64,000 bases of DNA from Elymus sibiricus (GCA_039707655.1 CM077668.1:402982130-403046129), one strand, 5' to 3'. Positions 43,105 through 55,337 are shown, numbered from the stretch's first letter. Made by a program: numbers and translations. The notes: generated by a model from the letters alone, not told the origin.

Positions 43105-46052
43105 GCACTTTATGCCTAGCTTAATGGCTTTAAAGAAAGCGCTGCCTGGGAGACAACCCGGAAGTTTTAGAGAGTCATTTATTTCTGTTGTGTGCTTTTA
43201 AATAGTTCAAAAATAAAAAATATAGAGGGGAACCTAAAACTTTTCAAAAAGGGAAGTGAAAGTAAGAAAGACGAGCACCGTTGAAATTGGGGAGCTCCTT
43301 GAACTTTGTTCATGCCCATGGAAACTTTGCAAATCTTGAATTACAGAAACTTCTCAACAATAATAATTATCCCCTTGTACAAATCATTGTATTATAAAAA
43401 TAATGTGCCAAGTAAGACCTTTGGGATCGTGTGGTTGATAGTTGACTTGATTCTGTGCAAAAACAGAAACTTTTGTGTCCAGTGCAGAATTTTTATAAAA
43501 TCATCAGAACATCAAAAGGTTCTGAATTTTTTTACACATGATTTATATACGAATTTCCCACGTTTTCCTAATTTTTCAGAATTTTTGGAGTTACAGAAGT
43601 ATGGTGAACGTTCAGATTACTACAGGCTGTTCTGTTTCTGACAAATTCTGTTTTTGATGCATTGTTTTGCTTGTTTTGATGAAACTATGAATTGTATCGG
43701 GGGGTATGAACCATGGAGAAGTTAGAATACAGTAGGTATAATGCAAAAACAAAATATTAATGGTTTTGCAACATTACTTAAAGTAGTGATTTGCTTTATT
43801 ATACTAACGGATCTCACGAAGGTTCTGTTGAGTTTTGTGTGATTGAAGTTTTCAAGTTTTGGGTGAGACTACGATGGATAAAGTAATAAGGAGAGGCAAG
43901 AGCCTAAGCTTGGGGATGCCCAAGGCACCCCAAGGTAATATTCAAGGAAGTCTCAGGCATCTAAGCTTGGGGATGCCCCGGATGGCATCCCCTCTTTCGT
44001 CTACAATCTATCGGTAATTTTACTCGGAGCTATATTTTTATTCGTCACATGATATGTGTTTTACTTGGAGCGTCATGTGCTTTTTATTTTTCTTTTAGTA
44101 TTAACCATGCTGGTATGAGATATTCCTTGGTTGATTTATAGAATGCTTCATGCACTTCACTTATATCTTTTGAGTATGGCTTTATAGAATGCTTCATGTG
44201 CTTCACTTATATCATTTGAAGTTTGGATGCATGTTTCTCTTCACATAGAAAACCGTATTTGTAGAATGCTCTTTTGCTTCACTTATATTTATTAGAGTGT
44301 GATCTTTTGTAGAAATAATTAAACTCTCTTGCTTCACTTATATCTATTTAGAGAGTCAACAGGAATTGGTCATTCACATGGTTAGTCATAAAATCTTACA
44401 TAAAACTTGTAGATCACTGAATATGATAAGTTTGATTCATTGCAAAAGTTTTGCGATATGGAGATGGTAATATGTGGGAGGTACTAGTGAATGATTGTGG
44501 TTTAGTAAGAATATTGGTGTTAAGGTTTGTGATTCCCGAAGCATGCATGTATGGTCTGTCGTTATGCTATGAAATTGGAGCATGATTTATTTTTGATTGT
44601 CTCCTTTGTGTGGCGGTCGGGGGCGTGCGATGGTTAACTCCTACCAACCTCCCCCCTAGGAGCATGCGTAGTAGTACTTTGCTTCTAGGGCTAAGTAGAC
44701 TTTTGCAATAAGTATGTGAGTTCTTTATGACTAATGTAAGTCCATGGATTATACGCACTCCTATCTTTCCGTAATTTGCTAGCCTCTTCGGTACCGTGCT
44801 ATGCCCTTTCTCACCTCGAGAGTTGGCGCAAATTTTGCCGGTGCATCCAAACCCCGTGATATGATACTCTCAATCACACATAAGCCTCTTCCTCAAAACA
44901 GCCACCATACCTACCTATTATGGCATTTCCATAGCCATTCCGAGATATATTGCCATGCAACTTCCATCATATACATGACTTGAGCATTCATTTTCATATT
45001 GCTTTGCATGATCGTAAGATAGCTAGCATGATATTTTCATGGTTTGTCCGTTTTTTGATATCTTTGCTACGCTAGATCACTGCACATCCTGGTACACTGC
45101 CAGAGGCACTCATATAGAGTCATCTTGTATAGTTTTTATCGAGTTGTAATATTGAGTTGTTAGTAAATAAAAGTGTGATGATCATCATTATTAGAGCATG
45201 TCCCAGTGAGGAAAGGATGATGGAGACTATGATTCCACCACAAGTCGGGATGAGACTCCGGACAAAAGAGAGAAAAAGAAAAAAAAAGAAAAAAAAAGAA
45301 AGAAAAAGGAAGAAAGAAAAAGAGAAAAAAATGAAAAAGAAAAAGAGAGAAGGGGCAATGTTACTATCCTTTACCACACTTGTGCTTCAAAGTAGCACCA
45401 TGTTTTTCATGTAGAGAGTCTCCTATGTTGTCACTTTCATATACTAGTGGGAAATTTTCATTATAGAACTTAGCTTGTTGGATGCACACCCACTTAGTTT
45501 TAGTTTGAGCTTTCATACACTTATAGCTCTTAGTGCATCCGTTTCATGGCAATCCCTACTCCACGCATTGATATCAATTGATGGGTATCTCCATAGCCCG
45601 TCGATCCGCCGAGTTGATGCGAGACTTTCTACTTCTCCTTTTTCATCATTTGATGCCTACCACTGCCTTCTACTCCACCTAGTGCTATATCCATGGCTTG
45701 CACTCATGTATTGCATGAGAGTTGAAAATGCTGAAGCGCGTTAGAAGTACGAACTAATTGCTTGGCTAAAACCGGGGTTGTTCATGATAAAGTATTTTAT
45801 GTTAAGAAGATGGAGCATGACATGACTATATGAATTTGTAGGGATAAATTTCTTTAGCATTTTTATTTTGAAAAGCATGATTGTTTATTGGGATGCCCGA
45901 GTATTTATGTCTTTATGTCAAATTATAGACTATTGCTTTGAATCACTCGTGTCTTAATATTCATACCATGACTAGATTATATGATCAAGTTTATGCTAGG
46001 TAGCATTCCACATCAAAAATTATCTTTTTTATCATTTACCTACTCGAGGACG
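43105..46052. other. Non-coding interior of the Athila-like element
   Basis: There is no gag-pol homology. AAGCTTGGGGATGCC occurs at about 43907 and 43967, echoing the polypurine tract at the element end. Diverged direct repeats with AGAATGCTTCATGC...CTTCACTTATAT lie near 44140-44350. Confidence 0.65.
45258..45345 (+). repeat. A-rich simple sequence (GAAA/AAAAAG type)
   Basis: Runs of A broken by single G over about 90 bp. It produces a spurious lysine-rich frame. Confidence 0.85.
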
Positions 46053-46076
46053 AGCAGGAATTAAGCTTGGGGATGC
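46053..46076 (+). other. Polypurine tract of the Athila-like element
   Basis: Purine-rich text GCAGGAATTAAGCTTGGGG ends just before the LTR start at 46077. Confidence 0.65.
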
Positions 46077-49000
46077 TGATACGTCTCCGTCATATCTATA
46101 ATTTTTGATTGTTTCATGCCAATACTCTATCACTTTCATATACTTTTGGAAACATTTTATATTATTTCTGGGACTAACATATTAATCCAGTGCCCAGTGC
46201 CAGTTCCTGTTTGTTGCATGTTTTTTTTGTTTCTCAGAATACCCATATCAAACGAAGTCCAAATGCAATAAAATTTTACGGAGAATTATTTTGGAATATA
46301 TGTAATTCTTGGAAGGTGGAATCAACGCAAACGGAGGCCCACGATGCCCACATGGCACCGGGGCGCGGGTACCCCCCCCCCCCGGCGCGCGATGGTGCCA
46401 TGTGGGCACCCCGTGTTGGGGAACGTTGCATGGAAAACAAAAAAAATTATACGCACACGCAAGATCTATCCATGGAGATGCATAGCTACGAGAGGGGGGA
46501 GTGTGTCTACGTACCTTCGTAGATCATAAGCGGAAGCGTTAGAACAACGCGGTTGAGGTCGTCGAACAATCTTCACGATCCAACCGACCGAGCACCGAAC
46601 GTACGGCACCTCCGCGTTCAGCACACGTTCAACTCGGTGACGTCCTCGCCTTCTTGATCCAGCAAGACAACGAGGTAGGGAATGAGTTCCGGCAACATGA
46701 CGGCATGGTGACGGTGATGGTGATGCTATCTCAACAGGGCTTCGCCTAAGCACCGCGAGAATATGACCGAGGTTCTAAACTGTGGAGGGGGGCGCCGCAC
46801 ACGGCTAAGACAAATGTTCTGTTGTGCTAGGCGCCCCCCTCCCACATATATATAGGTGGGGGTTGGAGGGAGCACAGGAGGCGCCCCCAAGTAGGCCGAA
46901 TCCTACTTGGGGTCCTCCCCCAAGTGGCGCCCCCTCCCCTTCCTTATTTGGAGTGCGGGAGGAAGGAAGGAGGAGGTGACGCCCCCCTCCCCCCCTTTCC
47001 TTTCTCTCCTGAGGAGGGAAAGGCAGGAGGGGCCACCCCTCCCCTTTCCTTCCCCTAGGGCCGGAAAGCCAAGGGAGGAGGCGCACCAGCCCCCTAGTGG
47101 GCTGGTCTGTCCCCTCCTTTGGCCCATAAGGCCCATAACTTGCCGGGGGGGTGCCCGGAACCCCTTCCGGTGACCCGATAACTTCCCGGTACGTCCCGAA
47201 ACACTTCCGGTGTCCAAATACCATCGTCCTATATATCAATCTTTACCTCTCGACCATTTCGAGACTCTTCGTCATGTCCGTGATCTCATCCGGGACTCCG
47301 AACAACATTCGGTCACCAATTCACATAACTCATATAACACTATATCGTCAACGAACGTTAAGCGTGCGGACCCTACGGGTTCGGGAATGATGTAGACATG
47401 ACCGAGATGCCTCTCCGGTCAATAACCAATAGCGGAACCTGGATGCCCATATTGGTTCCTACATATTCCACGAAGATCTTATCGGTCGAACCGCAATGAC
47501 AACATACGTAATTCCCTTTGTCCGTCGGTATGTTACTTGCCCGAGATTCGATCGTTGGTATCTCCATACCTAGTTCAATCTCGTTACCGGCAAGTCTCTT
47601 TACTCGTTCCGTCATACATCATCCCATAACTAACTCCTTAGTCACTTTGCTTGCAAGCTTCTGTGATGTGCATTACCGAGAAGGCCCAGAGATACCTCTC
47701 CGAAACACGGAGTCACAAATCCCAGTCTCGATCCATGCCAACTCAACAGACACCTTCGGAGATACCTGTAGAGCATCTTTATGATCACCCAGTTACGTTG
47801 TGACGTTTGATAGCACACAAGGTATTCCTCCGGTATCCGGGAGGTGCATGATCTCATGGTCGAAGGAACATGTATTTGACATTCAAGAAAGCAGTATCAA
47901 TAAACAGAACGATCATATGCTAAGCTAACGGATGGGTCTTGTCCATCACATCATTCTCCTAATGATGTGATCCCGTTATCAAATGACAACTCATGTTTAT
48001 GGTTAGGAAACCTTAACCATCTTTGATCAACGAGCTAGTCTAGTAGAGGCTCACTAGGGACACGGTATTTGTTTATGTATTCACACATGTATTTATGTTT
48101 CCGGTCAATAAAATTCTAGCATGAATAATAAACCTTTATCATGAATACGGAAATATGATAATAACCATTTATTATTGCCTCTAGGGCATATTTCCATCAC
48201 CCCGTAAGTCGATTGGGGCCCTTCTTTGGGCGCAAGGAAGCTTATATCCGGAAAAAAATCGTGTTAAAATTTCAGCACAATCGGAGTTACGGATCTCCGG
48301 ATATATAAGAAATGGTGACAGGCCAGAAAACAAGAACGTGAAACAGAAGAGAACAGAGAGATAGGTCCAATCTCGGAGGTGGCTCTCGCCCCTCCGCCGC
48401 CATGGAGACCAAGGACCGGAGGGGAAACCCTCCTCCCATCTAGGGGGGGAGGCCATGGAAGAAGTAGAAGAAGGGGGGCTCTCTCCCCCTCTCTTCCGGT
48501 GGCGCCGGAGTGCCGCCGGGGGAACGATCGTGACGGCGATCTACATCAACAACCTTGCTTCAGTCAACACCAACAACAACACCTCTTCTCCCCGCTGTAA
48601 TCTCTACTTGAACATGGTGCTTAATGCTACATATTATTATCCAATGATTTGTGGCCATCCTAGGATGTTTGAGTAGATCTGTTTTGTCCTATGGGTTGAC
48701 TGATGATTGTGATTGGTTTGAGTTGTATATTTTATTATTGGTGATGTCCTATGGTGCTCTCTATGTCGCGCAAGCATGAGGGATCCCTGCTGTAGGGTGT
48801 TGCAATACGTTCATAATTCGCTTATGGTGGGTGGCGTGAGTTATAGAAGCACAGACCCGAGTAAGTGGATTGTTGCGTACGGGATAAAGAGGACTTGATA
48901 CTTAATGCTATGGTTGGGTTTTACCTTAATGATCTTTTGTAGTTGCGGATGCTTGCTAGAGGTCCAATCATAAGTGCATATGATCCAAGTACGGAAAGTG

Positions 49001-49372
49001 TGTTAGCTCATGCCTCTCCCTCATATAGAATTGCAAATATGATTACCGGTCTAGTTATCAATTGCCTTTGGACAAATCTTTCTCTTGTGTTACAAAAAGC
49101 TTTCTACTAACTTTTATTATCTTGCAATTTATTCGTAGTTTTATTCTCGCAAAGTACTTCTAGTTTTATTCTTGCAAACTTATCTTATCACACCTAGAAA
49201 ATAGTTCCATACTTGTTCTGGGTAAAGCGAACGTCAAGTGCGCATAGAGTTGTATCGGTGGTCGATAGTACTTGAAGGGTTTATAAATCCTGCCTTTAGG
49301 TTACCCTCTTGGGTTCGACACTCTTATTTATCAGAAAAGCTACAATTGATCCCCTGCAATTGTGGGTTATCA
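46077..49372 (+). repeat. 3' LTR of the Athila-like element, split by a solo LTR
   Basis: It starts TGATACGTCTCCGTC and ends TGTGGGTTATCA. The left part is 46077-46413 and the right part resumes at 48205, with CCCCG duplicated. It is similar to 40140-41630 throughout. Confidence 0.9.
46414..48199 (-). mobile_element. Solo LTR of the BARE1/WIS group
   Basis: It is a reverse-oriented LTR of 1786 bp (minus strand TGATGGAAATATGCCC ... CAACGTTCCCCAACA) with no internal region. CCCCG flanks it at 46409-46413 and 48200-48204. The intact duplication shows it formed by recombination between the two LTRs of one inserted element. It closely resembles the LTR at 52539-54316. Confidence 0.92.
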
Positions 49373-49377
49373 GTAAC

Positions 49378-50396
49378 CACTGTTCAGGATCAACCGGTAG
49401 GTTCCAATTCCTTCGATTTGTGCCTTCGTTCGGTGCCCCATGTACAAGTACCTTTCAGTTCCTCTTATGGGTTGAATCGAAAGGAATCCCTGAGTAACGT
49501 GTGAAACATGAGTGGTTGCGCCCGTATCTAACCACCAGGTATTATTTGGGACTTCTATAAGGTTTGATTCATAACATACTGAAACATAGTGCATACCTTT
49601 CTTTTCGAACCAGCTTTTACGTTTCGGACAATCCTTCTTGAAGTGACCATTCTTCTTGCAGAAATGACACTTTAGATCCTTACAGATTTCGCCATCATTA
49701 GTCCTTGCCAGTACATTGATCTTCTTCTTACTATTCATTCCTGGTTTAGCCTTGCTACTGCTAGCTTCGTTATGAACCACAAAATGGGCAGAATGGTCTT
49801 TTGATTTCTTTAGTCGTCCTTCCTCTTGAATCAGCATGGCTTTAATAGTTTGAAGGTTCCACTTATCTTTGATGGTGTTGTAGTTCACCTGGAACTGGCC
49901 AAAATCTGGAGGAAGAGAGTTCATAATAAACTGTACAAGAAAATTTTCATTCACGTCCATTCCCATAGTCTTTAACTTTGCTGCAAGGTTAGTCATACTA
50001 GTAACATTTATCATGCATTAAACACAACCAATTGAACTTCTTGGTTGTTAGTTCACTCATGAGAGTTCCCACGATGGACTTATCTGCAAGGTCTGACTGG
50101 GAAAACTCCTTGATCAGTGCCATAAATTCCCTTGCATTTTCAGTCTTGGGCATAGATGGCTTGATGTTATCAGCGATCATCATGCGCATTAAGTTTAGGC
50201 TCAGTTGGTTAGACCTTTCCCAAGCCTCAAAAAAATACTTATCTTCATCAGTACTCTGATCAGTAAGCACTGTGCGTTGCTCCTCCATTACTAATGCCAT
50301 GTCTAAGTTCATGACTCCGAAATGGAAATGGACATATTTAGCCCATTGAACTTGACCGGACCACTCATAGCGGCTGCAAACATTAATTGTGCTCAC
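49378..50396 (-). pseudogene. Copia gag and protease start of the split element
   Basis: The start MSTINVCSRYEWSG (50396) fits Copia gag. A first frame (50396-49998) carries the gag N-terminus (EAWERSNQLSLNLMRM). A second (50014-49378) carries the gag C-terminus with LAAKLKTMGMDVNENFLVQF, the zinc knuckle CHFCKKNGHFKKDC (CX2CX4HX4C) and the protease start WWLDTGATTHV. The two frames overlap out of register, so gag is frameshifted near 50000. The downstream part continues at 40134. Confidence 0.8.
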
Positions 50397-50492
50397 TAGT
50401 TAATAGGCGTCCGATAATGTATTTGAACATCAACTTTAATCACATATTTAATAACATCTTTGGATGAAACTTAAATATAAAACTGGAACCAC

Positions 50493-50871
50493 CACTAGTG
50501 GAGAAACGGGAATTAGTCCCGGTTGGAAACGGCCTTTAGTCCCGGGTCACCAACCGGGACTACTAAATCGTGACTAAAGGCCCCACCCTTTAGTCCCGGT
50601 TGGCCACGAACCGGGAATAAAGTCCCTCCACGTGGCCAGGTCGCGGGCCGGGGGCAGGAGGACCCTTTAGTCCCGGTTGATGACACAAACCGGGACTAAA
50701 GCCCCTCCATGTGGCCGCGAGATAGCGCCTTGGGCCCCACCCTTTAGTCACGGTTGGTGACACCAACCGGGAATAAAGATTTTGTGTTGGGGTTTATGGT
50801 TTTAGGCTTTATGGTTTATTTTCTGTTGGGGTGACACCAACCGGGACTAAAGATTTTGTGTTGAAGTAACA
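50493..50871. mobile_element. CACTA-derived fragment with inverted subterminal repeats
   Basis: It starts CACTAGTGGAGAAACGG. Repeats of TTTAGTCCCGGTTGG and their complement CCAACCGGGACTAAA alternate through the block, so the RNA could fold into hairpins. No matching CACTA end is seen on the right, where it abuts Copia pol at about 50872. It is therefore truncated or rearranged. Confidence 0.6.
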
Positions 50872-52538
50872 GTGGCTTGCCGATCATCGGGTAAGTCCAC
50901 CAAAGTCCACACTTTGTTCTCATACGTACATGGATCCTATCTCAGATTTCATGGCCTCAAGCCATTTGTCGGAATCCGGGCTCATCATAGCTTCTTCATA
51001 GTTCGTAGGTTCGCCGTTGTCTAACAACATAACTTCCAGGACAGGATTACCGTACCACTCTGGTGCGGAACGTACTCTGGTCGACCTACGAGGTTCAGTA
51101 GTAACTTGATCTGAAGTTTCATGATCTTTATCATTATCTTCCTCTCTGGTTGGTGTAGGCATCACGGGAACGGTTTTCTCTGATGAGCTACTTTCCAATT
51201 CGAGAGAAGGTACAATTACCTCATCAAGTTCTACTTTCCTCCCACTCACTTCTTTTGAGAGAAACTCCTTCTCTAGAAAGGACCCATTCTTGGCAACAAA
51301 GATCTTGCCTTTGGATCTGTGGTAGAAGGTGTACCCAATTGTTTCTTTAGGGTATCCTATGAAGACGCACTTCTCCGCTTTGGGTTCGAGCTTATCAGGC
51401 TGAAGCTTTTTCACATAAGCGTCGCATCCCCAAACTTTATGAAACGACAGTTTAGGTTTCTTGCCAAACCATAGTTCATACGGTGTCGTCTCGATGGATT
51501 TAGACGGTGCCCTATTTAACGTGAATGCAGCTGTCTCTAATGCATAACCCCAAAATGATAGTGGCAGATCGGTAAGAGACATCATAGAACGCACCATATC
51601 TAATAAACTACGGTTACGATGTTCGGACACACCATTACGCTGTGGTGTTCCAGGTGGCGTAAGTTGTGAAACAATTCCACATTTTCTTAAATGAAGGCCA
51701 AACTCGTAACTCAAATATTCACCTCCGTGATCAGATCGTAGAAACTTTATTTTCTTGTTACGATGATTCTCTACTTCACTCTGAAATTCTTTGAACTTTT
51801 CAAATGTTTCAGACTTGTGTTTCATCAAGTAGATATACCCATACCTACTCAAATCATCTGTGAAGGTTAGAAAATAATGATACCTGCCGCGTGCTTCAAC
51901 ATTCATCGGACCGCATACATCGGTATGTATTATTTCCAATAAATCAGTAGCTCGCTCCATTGTTCCGGAGAACGGAGTTTTAGTCATCTTGCCCATGAGG
52001 CATGGTTCGCAAGTATCAAATGATTCATAATCAAGAGATTCCAAAAGTCCATCCGTATGGAGTTTCTTCACGTGCTTTACACCAATATGACCTAAACGGC
52101 AGTGCCACAAGTATGTTGCACTATCATTATCAACTTTGCATCTATTGGCATCAATATTATGAATATGTGTATCAATACGATCGAGATTCAACAAGAATAG
52201 ACCATTCACAAAAGGTGCGTGACCATAAAAGATGTAACTCATATAAATAGAACAACCATTATTCTCTGACTTAAATGTATAACCGTCTTGCAATAAACAA
52301 GATCCAGATATAACGTTCATGCTCAACGCTGGCACCAAATAACAATTATTGAGGTCTAAAACTAATCCCGAAGGTAGATGTAGAGGTAGCATGCCGACGG
52401 CGATCACATCAACCTTGGAACCATTTCCGACGCGCATCATCACCTCGTCCTTAGCCAATCTTCGCTTATTCCGTAGCTCCTGTTTCGAGTTACAAATATG
52501 AGCAACCGAACCAGTATCATATACATGTTCCTTATTCA
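50872..52538 (-). pseudogene. BARE1-like Copia pol fragment: protease, zinc finger, integrase, RT start
   Basis: From the right it opens in protease (YDTGSVAHICNS), then the HHCC finger (LWHCRLGHIGVKHVKKL with CEPCLMGK) and a full integrase core with TDVCGPM, FLRSDHGGEY and NGVSEHRN carrying the D, D and E. The GKKR-like end of integrase follows (GYPKETIGYTFYH), a linker with RRSTRVRSAPEW, and the RT opening (YEEAMMSPDSDKWLEAM). A four-base insertion at about 50925-50928 shifts the frame just before ENKVWTLVDLPDD. Homology ends at about 50872 against the CACTA fragment, and on the right at 52538 where an LTR interrupts protease. Confidence 0.85.
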
Positions 52539-54316
52539 TGATGGAAATATGCCCTAGAGGCAATAACAAAATGGTTATTATCATATTTCCTTATTCATGA
52601 TAAAGGTTTATTATTCATGCTAGAATTGTATTGACCGGAAACTTAAATACATGTGTGAATACATAAACAAATACCGTGTCCCTAGTAAGCCTCTACTAGA
52701 CTAGCTCGTTGATCAAAGATGGTTAAGGTTTCCTAACCATAGACATGAGTTGTCATTTGATAACGGGATCACATCATTAGGAGAACGATGTGATGGACAA
52801 GACCCATCCGTTAGCTTAGCATATGATCGTTCTGTTTATTGCTACTGCTTTCTTAAATGTCAAATACATGTTCCTTCGACCATGAGATCTTGCAACTCCC
52901 GGATACCGGAGGAATACCTCGTGTGCTATCAAACGTCACAACGTAACTGGGTGATCATAAAGATGCTCTACAGGTATCTCCGAAGGTGTCTGTTGAGTTG
53001 GCATGGATCGAGACTGGGATTTGTCACTCCGTGTTTCGGAGAGGTATCTCTGGGCCCTCTCGGTAATGCACATCACAGAAGCTTGCAAGCAAAGTGACTA
53101 AGGAGTTAGTTATGGGATGATGTATTACGGAACGAGTATAGAGACTTGCCGGTAACGAGATTGAACTTGGTATGGAGATACCGACGATCGAATCTCGGGC
53201 AAGTAACATACCGACGGACAAAGGGAATTACGTATGTTGTCATTACGGTTCGACCGATAAGATCTTCGTGGAATATGTAGGAACCAATATGGGCATCCAG
53301 GTTCCGCTATTGGTTATTGACCGGAGAGGCATCTTGGTCATGTCTACATCATTCCCGAACCCGTAGGGTCCGCACGCTTAACGTTCGTTGACGATATAGT
53401 GTTATATGAGTTATGTGAATTGGTGACCGAATGTTGTTCGGAGTCCCGGATGAGATCACGGACATGATGAGGAGTCTCGAAATGGTCGAGAGGTAAAGAT
53501 CGATATTTAGGACGATGGTATTGGGACACCGAAAGTGTTTCGGGACGTACCGGGAAGTTATCGGGTCACCGGAAGGGGTTCCGGGCACCCCCCGGCAAGT
53601 TATGGGCCTTATGGGCCAAAGGAGGGGACAGACCAGCCCACTAGGGGGCTGGTGCGCCTCCTCCCTTGGCTGGCCGGCCCTAGGGGAAGGAAAGGGGAAG
53701 GGTGGCCCCTCCTGCCTTTCCCTCCTCAGCAGAGAAAGGAAAGGGGGGGCGCCACCTCCTCCTTCCTTCCTCCCGCACTCCAAATAAGGAAAGGGGGGGC
53801 GCCACTCGGGGAGGACCCCAAGTAGGATTCGGCCTACTTGGGGGCGCCTCCTGGCTGCTCCCTCCACCCTCCCTCCTATATATATGTGGGAGGGGGGCGC
53901 CTAGCAAAACAGAACATTGTCTTAGCCGTGTGCGGCGCCCCCCTCCACAGTTTAGTCCCTCGGTCATAATCTCGTGGTGCTTAGGCGAAGCCCTGCGGAG
54001 ATAGCATCACCATCACCGTCACCACACCGTCGTGCTGCCGGAACTCATCCACTACCTCGCCGTCTTGCTGGATCAAGAAGTCGAGGACGTCACCGAGCTG
54101 AACGTGTGCTGAACGCGGAGGTGCCGTACGTTCGGTGCTCGGTCGGTTGGATCGTGAAGTTGTTCGACGACATCAACCGCGTTGTTCTAACGCTTTCGCT
54201 TACGGTCTACAAGGGTACGTAGACACACTCCCCCCTCTCATAGCTATGCATCTCCATGGATAGATCTTGCATGTGCGTAGAATTTTTTTTTGTTTTCCAT
54301 GTAACGTTCCCCAATA
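52539..54316 (+). repeat. 5' LTR of the BARE1/Angela-type element (1778 bp)
   Basis: TGATGGAAATATGCCC ... GTTCCCCAATA (the final CA appears as TA). The likely TATA box TATATATA lies at 53877-53884. It is very similar to the solo LTR at 46414-48199. Confidence 0.9.
53877..53884 (+). promoter_or_regulatory. TATA box of the LTR promoter at 52539-54316
   Basis: TATATATA in CCTCCTATATATATGTGGG, in the place where related LTRs keep TATAAATA. Confidence 0.5.
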
Positions 54317-54317
54317 G

Positions 54318-54330
54318 TGGCATCATGAGC
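54318..54330 (+). other. Primer-binding site of the BARE1/Angela-type element
   Basis: TGGCATCATGAGC one base after the LTR, the same variant as at 62373 and 28729. Confidence 0.7.
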
Positions 54331-54718
54331 CAGGTCTATGCGTAGATGATATGCACGAGTAGAACACAAAGAGTTGTGGGCGGTGATGTTCATACTGCTT
54401 ACACTACTAGAAAAATGGCTATAGCCAATATCCCTATTAGTGGCGCACCATGGTGGTGGTGCGCCACTGCTATATAGCAGTGGCGCACCAGAAGCAGGTG
54501 CGCCATTGTTATTTTTTTTAGTAGTGGGGCACCTTTAGTCCAATGCGCCATTGCTATTTTTCCCCCGGGTCCTTAGTTGGGTCAATTTACAGTCTGCTGC
54601 AAGAGCCTCTTGTATATGATGCATACATGTACACCGGTGGTGTTCTTTTTGGAAGTTGAATCATACTCACATGTAGTCACTTCATTTGTTTGACCTGGAA
54701 GATGTTTATCTTTCTCAG

Positions 54719-54772
54719 GTTCCTGTTGGGAGGGCCACCCTTGGACGTGTCATTAACATTATTGGTGAGCCT
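54719..54772 (+). pseudogene. Captured exon start of mitochondrial ATP synthase subunit beta
   Basis: Eighteen codons read VPVGRATLGRVINIIGEP, which matches the beta-subunit segment VPVGR(A/E)TLGRI(M/F)NVIGEP in the N-terminal part of the catalytic domain. Just upstream is TTTATCTTTCTCAG, a good intron 3' end, so intron plus exon start were captured. The coding similarity stops abruptly after GEP, where unrelated GC-rich text begins. It is far from the P-loop, so no enzyme activity is possible. Confidence 0.65.
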
Positions 54773-54889
54773 TGGTGGTCCCCGACGAGGGGGACGGCGA
54801 GGACGCCATTGGAGCCTAGCACGGCAGCAGCACCAGTACCTTGCTGCTGTTGGGAATGGAAGGGAGCTGTTCCATGCACCGAATCCAGG

Positions 54890-55036
54890 GAGAATATCAC
54901 CTTTGGCATGTACGCCATCACCTTGGGCATGCTCGTGGCGCTGCTGCTCGGCCTCAACATGTCCTGGAGCGCCATTACCGCCGCCCTCATGCTCATCTTC
55001 CTCGACTTCAAGGACGCCCGCCCCTGCCTCGAGAAG
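54890..55036 (+). pseudogene. Captured fragment of an Lsi2/ArsB-type anion efflux transporter
   Basis: Forty-nine codons include ITFGMYAITLGMLVALLLGL, NMSWSAITAALMLIFLDFKD and ARPCLEK. They fit a membrane segment plus the conserved loop of plant silicon/arsenite efflux transporters (Lsi2-like, CitMHS/ArsB superfamily). GTAATT after the last codon is a plausible donor, so the exon end was captured. The frame is the same as the ATP synthase fragment upstream, giving one ORF from 54686 to 55078 (130 codons). Whether it is transcribed is unknown. Confidence 0.65.
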
Positions 55037-55271
55037 GTAATTGTCTGTCTGTCCGTCCGTCCGTTTGCAGTTAACTAAGTTGTGCCCCATTGATGTCCTA
55101 CTACTGTTAATTGTTACTACCATGGTGCTGATGCTGTTCAGAATATGATATGTGCCTTAATTCTAAGTTCTGGTCTCTCTTAAGAGACACTTCTAGCTTT
55201 TCTGACTCAAAGTTGTTAACTTGGTACTGCATGAGTTTCACTACTGCTAACACAGAGAGTATTTTGTGCAG

Positions 55272-55337
55272 TTTGCTCCCATTTGGTTGTGTGAAGGGGG
55301 CCAAGGAGAAGCTGCGGCGGGTTTCCTTGTTGCCAAG
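55272..55337 (+). other. Possible third captured exon
   Basis: 66 bp open in one frame (FAPIWLCEGGQGEAAAGFLV...) between TTTTGTGCAG and GTGACT, which look like acceptor and donor. I do not recognise the source gene. Confidence 0.2.

Larger units (their letters stand above)
40140..49372 (+). mobile_element. Athila-like Gypsy element, non-autonomous, complete with target duplication
   Basis: LTRs at 40140-41630 and 46077-49372 (the second split by a solo LTR) begin TGATAC and end GTTATCA. GTAAC at 40135-40139 and 49373-49377 is the target duplication. The primer-binding site TGGCGCCGTTGCCGGGGA at 41642 is the Athila type. The 4.4 kb interior codes for one acidic protein of unknown function and no gag or pol that I recognise. 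LTR and interior resemble what I know as Sabrina/WHAM-type elements of wheat and barley; the exact family needs a library comparison. Confidence 0.88.
36521..50492 (-). mobile_element. Copia retrotransposon with short LTR, 5'-truncated and split by an Athila-like insertion
   Basis: The parts in coding order are: gag-protease start 50396-49378, the rest of protease and integrase 40134-39493, further integrase and linker remnants, RT-RNase H 38462-37161, polypurine tract 36832-36820, 3' LTR 36819-36521. The protease frame runs across the insertion once the GTAAC duplication is discounted, which proves the two halves were one element. No 5' LTR is found right of gag. A CACTA-derived fragment abuts at 50493, so the 5' end was lost. 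Confidence 0.75.

Noticed and set aside
53349..53867. 172-codon minus-strand ORF and the related frames at 46805-47239
   Set aside because: Both are translations of GC-rich BARE1/WIS-type LTR sequence on the reverse strand, without protein similarity.
54719..55036. Functional ATP synthase or transporter gene
   Set aside because: Only 18 and 49 codons are present, inside a CACTA element, and key parts of both proteins are missing.
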